NCBI GenBank assembly: GCA_964522045.1
Contig: CAZFSF010000023.1
Location: 1 to 25,827 of the forward strand
Direction: 5' to 3'
Source of the DNA: Desulfacyla sp964522045
Lineage (GTDB): Bacteria; Desulfobacterota; DSM-4660; Desulfatiglandales; Desulfatiglandaceae
DNA length: 25,827 nucleotides
Below are positions 1 to 8,210 of the stretch, one piece after another (within the stretch, counting starts at the first letter, position 1; each line of letters begins with the position of its first letter). Both the position numbers and the translations under genes were made by a program. Below the pieces are notes generated by a model that saw only the letters and a program-made list of their open reading frames with translations, was not told the origin of the DNA and ran no database searches.

Positions 1-1605
1 ACTTATAAAAAGTTTGGGTCATTAATTGATTTTTTTGCACTCAAATTACTGGACATGGATATCCAAAAAGGAGACCGGGTGGCAACACAGCTGGTATTGC
101 TTCCGGAACATATGGCACTTATGTATGCCTGTTTTAAAATTGGGGCTATTATTGCTCCTTTGGATGTCCGCCTGAGTGAAAATGAAGTTGTTCGGGACAT
201 CAACAAGATTGAAGCCAAAGCCTTTTTCTTCTTAGGAAAAACCCCTGTCCGTGATTTTAGAATGGTTGGGAAAGCTGTTATTAAGGGATGCCAGTCAGTA
301 AAACACCTGGTGCAATTCACTGCAGATCCGAAACCCGGAGATATTATCCAGGGAGCTGTGAGTATTACAGACCTCATGAACAAAATGCGCCTGGTGTGGT
401 TGAAACTGACAGATATTTTCACAGGAAAGCTTAAAAAGATATATCAACAGGTGGACAAGAGAACCCCTGCACTAATCATTTATACAACCGGAACTACCGG
501 TGAACCCAAACCGGCTGTGTTATGCCATGAAAATATTATTGTTCAGAACCAGATATTGGAAAGAGGCATTGATTATAAAGGTGACAAAGAAGATTTTTCA
601 ATTCTTGTGAATCTTCCACCAAGCCATGTCGGATGTGTTACAGAAACATTTATGACCACCATGTTTATTGGGGGGAAAGCAGTTCTTCTAAGGATATTTG
701 ACACCAAAACCACCCTGGAAGCCATTGAACGCCATAAGGTGAAGGTGATCGGACAAATACCCACCATGTTCCGAATGCTCTGGAATTTCCCGGAATATGA
801 AAAATATGATCTTTCAAGCCTTGAGTTTGTTGCCTATGCCGGATCAGCGGTTGACACAACTTTTCTCAAGAAACTTTCAACCATGGCGCCGAAGTTCGGA
901 ACGGGTATCGGAATGACGGAAAATGCCGGTTTTGCTACCTTTACCCCTGCGAATGTATCCCTTGAAGAGATGGCCGGGCAGGTGGGTCAGGCCTTTCCTG
1001 ATTTGGCTCAAGTATCCATTCGAAAGCCCATGGAAGAGGACGGATCAGCGGGAGAAGAGTTGGCTGATGAAGAGATCGGAGAAATCTGTTATCACCCGCC
1101 CATCGTATTTTTAGGATATTATAATCAGCCCGAAGAAACAAAAAAAGCGGTTTCAAAAGAAGGGATACTCTATACTGGGGATTTGGGGTATTTTAAACAA
1201 ATGGATGGTTATAAAGCCTTGTATCTTTCCGGACGAAAGAAATTTGTCATCAAACAAAAAGGATTTAATGTGTTTCCGGGAGAAGTTGAAGCGCATATCG
1301 CCCAAATGGAAGGGGTTGATGTTGTGGAAGTGATCGGCATGAAACATCAGCTTTTTGACGAAGGAATTTTTGCTTTTGTACGTCCCTTTGCAGATATCAG
1401 TCTGAGCAGCGAGGATGTGATAGAACACTGTAAGTCCATCGCTTCTTATAAAAGACCCCAGCATATTGAAATATGGCCTTTTGATCAGGAACTACCGTTG
1501 ACCCGAAGCACAAAAGTGGACAAGCTCAAATTAATGGAAATGGCTGTTCCTATTGTAGAAAATTTAAGAAATAATGGAAATTGGGGTGCAATCCATGAAG
1601 GATAG
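1..1605 (+). CDS. AMP-dependent acyl-CoA ligase, 5' end cut by window
   Basis: ANL-superfamily adenylating enzyme that would activate a carboxylic acid with ATP and CoA via an acyl-AMP; cytoplasmic. The reading frame is open from base 1, and the residues before the first ATG (base 55) still look like the family's N-terminal 'TYKEL' region, so the true start lies outside the window. Counting from that ATG, the ATP-binding loop YTTGTTGEPK is near residues 143-152, followed by GIGMTE, a YTGD motif, the hinge region SGRKKF and a C-terminal TRSTKVDK that supplies the catalytic lysine. The substrate cannot be deduced. It converges with the minus-strand gene train ending at 1833, so it belongs to another transcription unit, although it could act on acids made by that cluster. 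Confidence is high for family, low for substrate. Confidence 0.93.
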   Translation, partial: TYKKFGSLIDFFALKLLDMDIQKGDRVATQLVLLPEHMALMYACFKIGAIIAPLDVRLSENEVVRDINKIEAKAFFFLGKTPVRDFRMVGKAVIKGCQSVKHLVQFTADPKPGDIIQGAVSITDLMNKMRLVWLKLTDIFTGKLKKIYQQVDKRTPALIIYTTGTTGEPKPAVLCHENIIVQNQILERGIDYKGDKEDFSILVNLPPSHVGCVTETFMTTMFIGGKAVLLRIFDTKTTLEAIERHKVKVIGQIPTMFRMLWNFPEYEKYDLSSLEFVAYAGSAVDTTFLKKLSTMAPKFGTGIGMTENAGFATFTPANVSLEEMAGQVGQAFPDLAQVSIRKPMEEDGSAGEELADEEIGEICYHPPIVFLGYYNQPEETKKAVSKEGILYTGDLGYFKQMDGYKALYLSGRKKFVIKQKGFNVFPGEVEAHIAQMEGVDVVEVIGMKHQLFDEGIFAFVRPFADISLSSEDVIEHCKSIASYKRPQHIEIWPFDQELPLTRSTKVDKLKLMEMAVPIVENLRNNGNWGAIHEG

Positions 1606-1725
1606 CACGGATAATTTGACAGACCTTCCTGAAATACCGAAAAATTGAAACTGAACCTTCCACAGAATTTTGGATACTCAGTTAAGCTTCTATCTGCGGA
1701 TGAACAAGGAACAAATAATGATTGA
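1595..1725 (+). pseudogene. Possible short gene remnant with frameshift
   Basis: An ATG at 1595 overlaps the last codons of the acyl-CoA ligase and reads 17 codons (ending LPEIPKN) to a TGA at 1646. A neighbouring frame then continues from 1645 for 26 codons (LKLNLPQNFGYSVKLL and on) to a TGA at 1723. Joined, the two pieces look like the N-terminus of a protein interrupted by a one- or two-base shift. No family is recognised, and this may be chance. The rest of the stretch up to 1832 shows no gene and no clear terminator. Confidence 0.25.
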
Positions 1726-1832
1726 TCGAGGGCGGGCTGAATAATCTATATGGACGTTCGGTGGAGAAGGGTTGACACGTGGCGCGGCCTTGCCCCCATT
1801 TTCAATAATCCGAGATGTTTGACAATCTCCTT

Positions 1833-2252
1833 TTAGGCATGCACCGACATAACCCGCGAAAATCGAATCAGGCTTGGAAAATGGGTGACCATTCCTCTTA
1901 CCTTGAGCCGCTTGCTTTTCATGGCCGCCATTATCTCCCTGCCGGTTTCATCAAAATAATAAGGCAGGCCCCATTTTATCTTTTGGTTGGACAAATTCAT
2001 GATGGTTGCAGAGTCAGTTGTGATATTGAGTTTTGCCTGATCTTTGATGCCCGGCAGGATGGTTAATGTGTTGTCTGCGAATTCAAGGGTCAGCTTTATA
2101 TCAACATCGGAGACTTCAAGCCCGACCGATATATTGAGTTTTTTAAAATCGGTCATCTTATGTGGATTTTGCTCGATATTTTGTACAATCAAATCCCGCA
2201 GCATGACTGCCAGGCCTATTTCCGGCGCCCCTTCCGACAAATAAATTTCCAT
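1833..2252 (-). CDS. SCP2 sterol-binding domain protein (distal copy)
   Basis: A small soluble protein of 139 aa resembling the SCP2 sterol-carrier fold: alternating strands around 'VDIKLTLEFADNTLTI' and the typical C-terminal 'KRLKVRG' strand-turn followed by a helix. SCP2 domains bind sterols, fatty acyl-CoAs and other lipids in a hydrophobic tunnel. I chose the ATG at 2252 over the GTG at 2258 because AAGG then sits 6 nt upstream instead of touching the start codon. It is the last minus-strand gene of the train, 282 nt beyond the alcohol dehydrogenase, so it may be weakly co-transcribed or have its own promoter. Its role in handling a hydrophobic substrate is inferred. Confidence 0.7.
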   Translation of the reverse strand: MEIYLSEGAPEIGLAVMLRDLIVQNIEQNPHKMTDFKKLNISVGLEVSDVDIKLTLEFADNTLTILPGIKDQAKLNITTDSATIMNLSNQKIKWGLPYYFDETGREIMAAMKSKRLKVRGMVTHFPSLIRFSRVMSVHA

Positions 2253-2350
2253 ATCCACCCTTTCACAAATCCGGTCGATAACAATTAGACAGGAGCGCCG
2301 CCTTTCCCCTTTTCAGCGGGATCTGATCGAGAAAGAAACTTTTGCACGAG

Positions 2351-2370
2351 TGCCTAAAGTGGGCTAAAGT
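2351..2370. repeat. 10-bp tandem repeat pair (CTAAAGT core)
   Basis: Two adjacent 10-bp units, TGCCTAAAGT and GGGCTAAAGT, lie in the 282-bp gap between the alcohol dehydrogenase and the distal SCP2 gene. The gap has no ORF I can support. Confidence 0.5.
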
Positions 2371-2429
2371 ATGCAAAATGCGCTGAATCCATCATCATCG
2401 AATACAGAATGGGAAAAGATCCAAAATCC

Positions 2430-2457
2430 AGTTTCAAATTTCAAGTTTCCGGTTTCG
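2430..2457. repeat. Four degenerate 7-bp tandem repeats (RRTTTC core)
   Basis: Four consecutive 7-bp units, AGTTTCA, AATTTCA, AGTTTCC and GGTTTCG, lie in the same gap as the CTAAAGT pair. No function is evident. It belongs with other short-period intergenic repeats seen at 20342 and 23304. Confidence 0.55.
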
Positions 2458-2534
2458 TACACTAACAGCCGAGCGATATTAAGAAAATGCCAAGAGTCTT
2501 TTCTGAATCGGGATTAATGACCATCCCATCAGTA

Positions 2535-3695
2535 TCAGTAGGCCTTCAGATAGACATTCAAGACTTCTGCGGCATCCATAACCATCTTGGGGTTATAAAT
2601 GATTGATCCGTCACTCATTGAAAGATCGGCACACTTCTCGAGATCTTCCTCGCTTACTCCGAGATCTCCAAGTCGTTGATTGAGACCCACACTTCCGGCA
2701 AAGGTCTCCATTTTATCGGCAGCTGCATTTGCGACAGCGGATGCATCCATGTCATTGACCGCCACCCCCATGGCTTCGGCGATATCCGCTGTGAGCCCGG
2801 GAATTTCATCTGCATTATACCTCATCACATGCGGCAGCAGGATGCCGTTGGCCAAGCCATGGGGTATGCGGCAAATGGCACCGAGAGAATGCGCCATTGC
2901 ATGAACCAGCCCTACCATGGCATTGGAAAAAGCCCAGCCGGCAAGCAGCGCCGCAATCTGCATTTGCCCACGGGCCACAAGATTCCTTCCATTTTCAACA
3001 GCCACTGGAAGATATCTAACAATCAGTTTAATCGCATGTAATGCGGCCGCATCAGATATTGGATTCCGGGCCTGGGCCACATAGCTCTCCACCGCGTGGG
3101 TCATGGCGTCCATTCCGGTCGCGGCAGTAAGGTTGGCCGGCAGCTTTTCAGTCATACGTGGATCGAGAATCGCCACCCTGGGTGTGTTGAAATACTCAAA
3201 GATAATAATCTTCTGGCCCTGGTCTTTGTCCAGTACCACTGCGCCGGAGGTGACCTCAGACCCGGTTCCTGCTGTTGTAGGAATTACGACATGGGGTGTT
3301 TGCTCCCGGGTGAGCAACTGCATCCCTTGGAAATCTCTCAGACTGCCCCCCTCTTTCATCACAATGCACATCCCTTTGGCCGTGTCGATAACGCTGCCCC
3401 CGCCGAGACTGACGAGCACGTCCGCTCCGGCGGCCAGGGCCGACTCAGCGCCCCGATCCACGACATCCATCCCGCTGTCCTGGGGTACATCAGCGTAAAC
3501 TCCGGCAAGTAAATTGCCCAATTTATCCCTAACCTGATCAACCAGGCCGGTTTCAATGAGTCCCTGATCAGTTATCAGGAAGGCCTTTTTTCCCAGAGCA
3601 GATACTTCCATAGAAAGTTCGTCAATCGATCCTGCCCCGAAAATGACCTTCGTCGGCGCAAAATAATTGAAATTCAAATCCGCATCGTATTGCAT
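2535..3695 (-). CDS. Iron-containing (group III) alcohol dehydrogenase
   Basis: NAD(P)-dependent alcohol dehydrogenase of the Fe-ADH family, 386 aa from the chosen start, about the family's usual length; cytoplasmic. The nucleotide-binding GGGSVIDTAKG is at residues 98-108. The metal ligands match the family: D196 and H200 in GMDAMTHAVE, H265 in VGLVHAMAH, and H279 in IPHG. The frame is open for 12 more codons upstream, but GGAGA lies 7 nt before the ATG at 3695, so I start there. It would interconvert an aldehyde and an alcohol. Lying downstream of AOR in the same train, it plausibly shares the aldehyde that AOR oxidises, or feeds AOR from an alcohol. The alcohol cannot be predicted. Confidence 0.93.
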   Translation of the reverse strand: MQYDADLNFNYFAPTKVIFGAGSIDELSMEVSALGKKAFLITDQGLIETGLVDQVRDKLGNLLAGVYADVPQDSGMDVVDRGAESALAAGADVLVSLGGGSVIDTAKGMCIVMKEGGSLRDFQGMQLLTREQTPHVVIPTTAGTGSEVTSGAVVLDKDQGQKIIIFEYFNTPRVAILDPRMTEKLPANLTAATGMDAMTHAVESYVAQARNPISDAAALHAIKLIVRYLPVAVENGRNLVARGQMQIAALLAGWAFSNAMVGLVHAMAHSLGAICRIPHGLANGILLPHVMRYNADEIPGLTADIAEAMGVAVNDMDASAVANAAADKMETFAGSVGLNQRLGDLGVSEEDLEKCADLSMSDGSIIYNPKMVMDAAEVLNVYLKAY

Positions 3696-3715
3696 GGCAT
3701 GGTCTCCTAAAACAT

Positions 3716-3731
3716 TTGAGTGTGAACTCAA
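3716..3731 (-). promoter_or_regulatory. Small hairpin upstream of the alcohol dehydrogenase
   Basis: TTGAGT-GTGA-ACTCAA forms a perfect 6-bp stem with a 4-nt loop, about 20 nt before the alcohol dehydrogenase start in the 101-nt gap after the proximal SCP2 gene. It could be an mRNA processing or stability element or an operator. There is no U-tract, so a terminator is unlikely. Confidence 0.35.
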
Positions 3732-3796
3732 GGTCCGTTGTTCACCGTCTGTTGCAGGTTGTTAAAGAAGTTTTCTTCTATGACGCATTGGAATTC

Positions 3797-4219
3797 TTAA
3801 TCATCTGGAAATCTGCTGTCCACTTCAGTAAGACAGCGTATAGACTCCTGCACACCCTTTAAATATTTAACCACATAGGGCAGATTGCCCTTGAGCTTGA
3901 GCTTGCCCTGCATCATCCCTTTGACGGCATCCAGTTCTTTTTGGGCCACCTGTTTCCAGCGCACATAAGGGGCGGATATGACAAATTTGGCATTCTCTGC
4001 CTTCTCTTTGTCGACCATACGAATGCCGTTGACCACACCGTCTTCAAAATCGAGGTAGAGGTATTGATTTTCGGGAACATTGGCATCCGGATCTTTGAAC
4101 ATTACACAGCCGATGTCTCCCTGCCAACCTTTATTAAAAACCGCGAAATCCTTACTGGCTTTGACTTTGTCTTCCCACGCCTTGCACCATTCATTGCTGA
4201 ACACATCGAGCTTTTCCAT
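3797..4219 (-). CDS. SCP2 sterol-binding domain protein (proximal copy)
   Basis: A 140-aa soluble protein with SCP2-like architecture. A central region reads 'YLYLDFEDGVVNGI', and the C-terminal 'MMQGKLKLKGNLPYVVKYL' is the hallmark end of the fold. The ATG at 4219 is chosen over an in-frame TTG at 4225 because AAGGAGG is spaced 6 nt from it. It sits 48 nt after AOR and 101 nt before the alcohol dehydrogenase. It is a distant relative of, not a recent duplicate of, the gene at 1833. A lipid or hydrophobic acyl carrier role is family knowledge; the ligand is unknown. Confidence 0.8.
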   Translation of the reverse strand: MEKLDVFSNEWCKAWEDKVKASKDFAVFNKGWQGDIGCVMFKDPDANVPENQYLYLDFEDGVVNGIRMVDKEKAENAKFVISAPYVRWKQVAQKELDAVKGMMQGKLKLKGNLPYVVKYLKGVQESIRCLTEVDSRFPDD

Positions 4220-4267
4220 ATTCAACCTCCTTGATATTTTTTCTGAAATCTAGATTTGAACAGTGAG

Positions 4268-6145
4268 TCACCGTGCTGCCCTGGCCTTCTCCAGTCGTTC
4301 GTTAAGAAATTCAAGGCCTGAGAAATCGAGCAGTTGTGGCGTAGGAATGCCTCTTTCGTCAAGGCCGCGAAGTTCGTAATACTCCCTGCGCATAAGTTCT
4401 TCATCCGGAGTACTTCCAGCAGCAGCGCCATCTGCCAAAGCAGTTAACACCTTCTTCGGCAATTGATCATCCGCAACAGTGACTCCCATCATATTATTCA
4501 AAGCCCTCTTCAGAACCCAGGCGCGTTGACCTGTTGCCAGGAAATCATTCATGCCGAAATCATATCCGGTAACCGCATTAAACCCGGCAAAAAAATTGTC
4601 CAATCCCATGGCCCAGTAAACAAAGTGACAAATACACGCCGCATTGGCCATCTGTCCGATGTCTTCACAGATACTGACCATTTTGGCTTTTCCGTTGCTT
4701 TCAGTGGCAGGGTAATCTTCTTCCAGGCCGATCTCCGGCCATGCGACCATGCCCTGCTCCACAGCCTGGACCGTGTGCTGCAGGTGGCAGGCGCCTCGGT
4801 TGGAATTCATGTAAGCCAGGCCTATTCCGTGAAACGCTCTGGGATCGTGCATGGGCAATTCAAGGCCTTTTACGGTTACTGTAAAATCCTCAGCGTTGCC
4901 GTTGATCAGCTCAGCCATGGTGCGGCTTCCCAGGGCCGCCTTATCTCCGATTCCTTCCCGCATTGCGATCTTTTTTACCAGTTCAATTACCGCATCGACA
5001 TTACCCCAGCTTAGGTCCAAACCGTCCAGATCTGCCTTTGACAGCAATCTGTTTTCGTAACATTCCATTATGAAGGCTACAGTGGACCCGCAGGTAATTG
5101 TATCCAGTCCCTGGCGATTGCACAGTTCGTTTAAGTAGGCGATCCCGTCCAAATTGTCATTCATGATCATGGTGCCGAAGCTGGCACAGGTTTCATATTC
5201 AGGTCCCGGCCCCTTTGAAACCATGTATTCAGGATTATCGACTTCCACCACCGGTTTGCAGCCTATGGGACAGGCGTAGCATGCCGCCCGCCCTTTGAGT
5301 ATACTCTCATGTATGGCAGGGCCACCAATGGCGGCTGCCATTTCATAATTTTCGCCCAGGGACCAGTTCTTGATAGGAACATTACCCGTCAGAGTACCCA
5401 TGTCCATGGCAGCAGCAGTTCCGAGATCATGAAATGAAGAACAAATCATTGACTCCTTGATCTTAGCCAATGCCGCTTTCCTGGCCGCCGGGTATGCATC
5501 CTCATAGGCGATAGGGATCTTTTCGGTACCCTTGGCAACAATCGCCTTGAGGTTTTTGCTGCCCATCACCGCACCCATGCCGGTACGTCCGAGGTAATGT
5601 GCCCTATCATTTGACACTGCCGCAAACCTTACCATTCGTTCGCCGGCCGGCCCGATGGCAAGCACCCGTGCCGGTTGTTTGTCTTCATGACGTTGCTTTA
5701 ATTTGCTGATACTTTCATATGTGTCCAAACCCCAGATTCCACGGGCGTCAGCCAATTCCACCCGACCATATTCAACAAGCAGATAAGATGGCCGGTCGCA
5801 TTTTCCCAGAAAAACAATTCCGTCAAAACCGGCTTTTTTAACCTGGGCACCGAAAAAACCGCCGGACGCAGATTCACCCCAGATGCCGGTCAACGGTGAG
5901 CGAGCGCACATGACAAATCGTGAACTGCCGGGAAAGTTTGTCCCCACCATGGGTCCCGTCATCACCATCAACGGGTTTGTCGGTGATAAAGGATCTGAAA
6001 TCGGCCCGTCTGTATCTGCGAACAGCCTGGCCGCCAGCGCACTCCCGCCGACATAATTCAACCAGTAGTCATTTTCGACGCTGATTACATCCTGCTTGCC
6101 TGAGCTCAGATCTATCTGTAATATCCTATTATGAAAACCTGACAT
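4268..6145 (-). CDS. Aldehyde:ferredoxin oxidoreductase (tungsten/molybdenum AOR family)
   Basis: A 625-aa cytoplasmic enzyme oxidising an aldehyde to a carboxylate with ferredoxin as acceptor, using a bis-pterin W or Mo cofactor and one [4Fe-4S] cluster. The N-terminal domain carries GPMVGTNFPGSSRF and GESASGGFFGAQVKKAG. The cluster cysteines C289, C292 and C296 in CYACPIGC match the spacing of Pyrococcus furiosus AOR, with the fourth ligand at C504 or C506. GPEYET near residue 314 is the conserved pterin/active-site segment. Length is normal for the family and no residue is obviously missing. It lies 38 nt after the sulfatase and 48 nt before an SCP2 gene. It would detoxify or exploit an aldehyde made by the GRE or the alcohol dehydrogenase. 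Substrate specificity is not predictable. Confidence 0.93.
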   Translation of the reverse strand: MSGFHNRILQIDLSSGKQDVISVENDYWLNYVGGSALAARLFADTDGPISDPLSPTNPLMVMTGPMVGTNFPGSSRFVMCARSPLTGIWGESASGGFFGAQVKKAGFDGIVFLGKCDRPSYLLVEYGRVELADARGIWGLDTYESISKLKQRHEDKQPARVLAIGPAGERMVRFAAVSNDRAHYLGRTGMGAVMGSKNLKAIVAKGTEKIPIAYEDAYPAARKAALAKIKESMICSSFHDLGTAAAMDMGTLTGNVPIKNWSLGENYEMAAAIGGPAIHESILKGRAACYACPIGCKPVVEVDNPEYMVSKGPGPEYETCASFGTMIMNDNLDGIAYLNELCNRQGLDTITCGSTVAFIMECYENRLLSKADLDGLDLSWGNVDAVIELVKKIAMREGIGDKAALGSRTMAELINGNAEDFTVTVKGLELPMHDPRAFHGIGLAYMNSNRGACHLQHTVQAVEQGMVAWPEIGLEEDYPATESNGKAKMVSICEDIGQMANAACICHFVYWAMGLDNFFAGFNAVTGYDFGMNDFLATGQRAWVLKRALNNMMGVTVADDQLPKKVLTALADGAAAGSTPDEELMRREYYELRGLDERGIPTPQLLDFSGLEFLNERLEKARAAR

Positions 6146-6183
6146 TCAAACCCCCTGTTAATATACCCTATTTAAAACTGGAT

Positions 6184-7599
6184 TTAACCTCGCCTGTGAA
6201 ACTCATAACCGGTCTCTTTTTTCAAATTTTCCATTTCCTTTTTTAACTCCTCTGCAATACGTTTTCCTACCGAAGTATCAATTATATTGTTCATCTCTCT
6301 GGGATCCGTTTTAAGATCAAACAATTCTTTCGGCCGGGCGTCATTCTGATACTCAACATATTTATAGCGCCGGGTTCGAATGGCTGTGATCCCCGGGATT
6401 GGAATAGGAAATACTGGAAAATGCTCATACAACCAGGAATTTCGACCGGGAGCATGCGCGGATTGGAGAATCGGCTTAAGACTCATTCCCTGTATGTTCG
6501 AAGGAATGTCAAGGCCGACAATATCGAGTAGGGTCGGGGCCAGGTCAATGTTCAAGATCATCTGAGGAGCCCTGCGACCCGGATCCTTGATCAGACCAGG
6601 ATATCTGACAATAAAGGGAATTCGGATGGATTCTTCATACGCCAGCCGTTTGTCGTACAGACCATGTTCTCCCCAGAAATGCCCGTTATCGCCCGCATAA
6701 ATAATGACGGTGTTATCCAGGATATTCAAATCCTCCAGTTTCTGGATCAGACGTCCCAACTGTTCATCCACTGAAGCCACGGTCTCGCAATAGCCGCGGT
6801 AAAGGATGTTCATAGGAAACAGGGCTCCCACGAAGGGATTGTTGTTGGTGTAGGTTATCCAGGTGTCGGATTCGGGCGGAAGCTTTAAATCAACATCCTT
6901 ATAGATACCCTTCAGGTGCGGCGGGGGCCGAAACCCGAAGTGTACCGCTTTGTGGGAAAGGTAGAGACAGAATGGGGTGTCACGTTTTTTTTCAATAAAT
7001 TTCAGGGCAAAATCCGTCAGGTCTTCGGTGATGTATTGGCCTTTCCGTTCGGTTTCCACACCGTCGATGATCAGTGGACAACTGTAGTAAATGCCCTGAC
7101 CGCCTTCCTTGGTAAAAGAAATGAAATGATCGAGTCCTCTCAGTTTAGGTAATCCCTTACCAGGCATGTGCCATTTTCCGATAAAAGCGGTTTCATATCC
7201 CGATTCTTTCAGCAATTCTAAAAAGGTTGTGTTGTGGTTATCCCACGGCGTATGGTTGGTCATCACCCCATGCCGATGAGGATACTGGCCGGTGAGAAAA
7301 CTCGCCCTGGAAGGACTGCACAGCGAAGTTGTCACAAAGGCATTTTCAAATAGGATGCCCTCATCGGCGAGTCTGTCCAGATTCGGTGTCCGGATAAACG
7401 GATGGCCCATGCTACTCATGGCATCCCAGCGATGATCATCCGTGAGGATAAAAATGATATTCGGACCTTTTAGCTGAGCAAAAAGATCAACCGGGACGAA
7501 ACATACAATTATCAAAGGAGATATCGCGAGCCAGATAATCAGACTGATTGTTTTTTGTCTCGGTCCAAATCGTAGAAAATTCTTAGCCAAAAATCTCAT
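6184..7599 (-). CDS. Exported type I sulfatase (Cys-type)
   Basis: Alkaline-phosphatase-superfamily sulfatase, 471 aa, hydrolysing an organic sulfate ester. The N-terminus is basic, then a hydrophobic stretch (about residues 17-37) ends in LFA before Q42, so export to the periplasm or membrane anchoring is likely. Metal-site residues D54/D55 are in ILTDDHR. The formylglycine motif C94-S-P-S-R98 is followed by LTG. K142/H144 lie in GKWHM and D304/N305 in AGDNGH. The cysteine must be converted to formylglycine, and no anSME or FGE gene is in the window, so the maturase must be elsewhere. It starts 11 nt after the membrane protein gene, whose stop codon overlaps the AAGGA ribosome site. Presence inside a GRE/AOR train is unusual. 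The substrate is unknown. Confidence 0.92.
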   Translation of the reverse strand: MRFLAKNFLRFGPRQKTISLIIWLAISPLIIVCFVPVDLFAQLKGPNIIFILTDDHRWDAMSSMGHPFIRTPNLDRLADEGILFENAFVTTSLCSPSRASFLTGQYPHRHGVMTNHTPWDNHNTTFLELLKESGYETAFIGKWHMPGKGLPKLRGLDHFISFTKEGGQGIYYSCPLIIDGVETERKGQYITEDLTDFALKFIEKKRDTPFCLYLSHKAVHFGFRPPPHLKGIYKDVDLKLPPESDTWITYTNNNPFVGALFPMNILYRGYCETVASVDEQLGRLIQKLEDLNILDNTVIIYAGDNGHFWGEHGLYDKRLAYEESIRIPFIVRYPGLIKDPGRRAPQMILNIDLAPTLLDIVGLDIPSNIQGMSLKPILQSAHAPGRNSWLYEHFPVFPIPIPGITAIRTRRYKYVEYQNDARPKELFDLKTDPREMNNIIDTSVGKRIAEELKKEMENLKKETGYEFHRRG

Positions 7600-7610
7600 C
7601 CCCCATATCC

Positions 7611-8171
7611 TTACAAAAATAACTTGGTGTATGCGTCCATGTACAGATAGTAATATGAATGGCCGCCATTCCAGAGCATCAAAAAAACCGTGGTTAAGCT
7701 GATGAGGAGCAACGAGGTGTTACTCAGCGCAAATACTTTCAGCGATATATCGCCGGTTTTTTTTCTGGCAATAATTCGACACCAGATTTCTGAAATCCCC
7801 ATGCATAACAACGCCACTAACGGGCAGCCGATGATGAAATGATGCAGGAATAGAAAAAGGAATTCGCCCACGGAATAGAGGCCCCAACACCCGTAAAGAA
7901 TCTTGGCGCACCACACAACAGGCGTTGCCACGCAGACCAGAAGACGCTCTCGGAAGGTCGCTCCCCTGAAGAAGGCTATCGTATTGGCAAAAAATGCCCC
8001 TAACCAGATGCTGATAAACATGAAGATCGCACTGCCATTTGAGAGTATGAGGTGGAGGGTGCGGTTTTCGATGTGGCGGGAGACGTCATAAAGATTTACG
8101 GAAAGGATCATGACACCCATGACAAGTATGATGGGGAAGATAACACGACGAAAAAAAGGCTGTTTCCTCAT
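7611..8171 (-). CDS. Small polytopic membrane protein of unknown function
   Basis: A 186-aa protein with no recognised family. Hydrophobic segments lie near residues 10-27, 41-66, 76-95, 102-130 and 148-167, so it probably crosses the inner membrane four or five times. Basic residues (MRKQPFFRR and RIIARKK) fit cytoplasmic loops. It has no obvious transporter signature and few charged residues inside the membrane. GGAG sits 9 nt before the ATG. It lies 39 nt after the FMN-type protein gene and only 11 nt before the sulfatase, so it is probably co-translated with it. It could be a partner, anchor or uptake component for the sulfatase product; this is a guess from position. Confidence 0.72.
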   Translation of the reverse strand: MRKQPFFRRVIFPIILVMGVMILSVNLYDVSRHIENRTLHLILSNGSAIFMFISIWLGAFFANTIAFFRGATFRERLLVCVATPVVWCAKILYGCWGLYSVGEFLFLFLHHFIIGCPLVALLCMGISEIWCRIIARKKTGDISLKVFALSNTSLLLISLTTVFLMLWNGGHSYYYLYMDAYTKLFL

Positions 8172-8210
8172 ACAGGATATCTCCGAAAGGGCATTAGGGC
8201 AAAATCGTTA

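Noticed and set aside
4463..5014. 183-aa open frame on + strand
   Set aside because: Antisense to AOR, no family signature.
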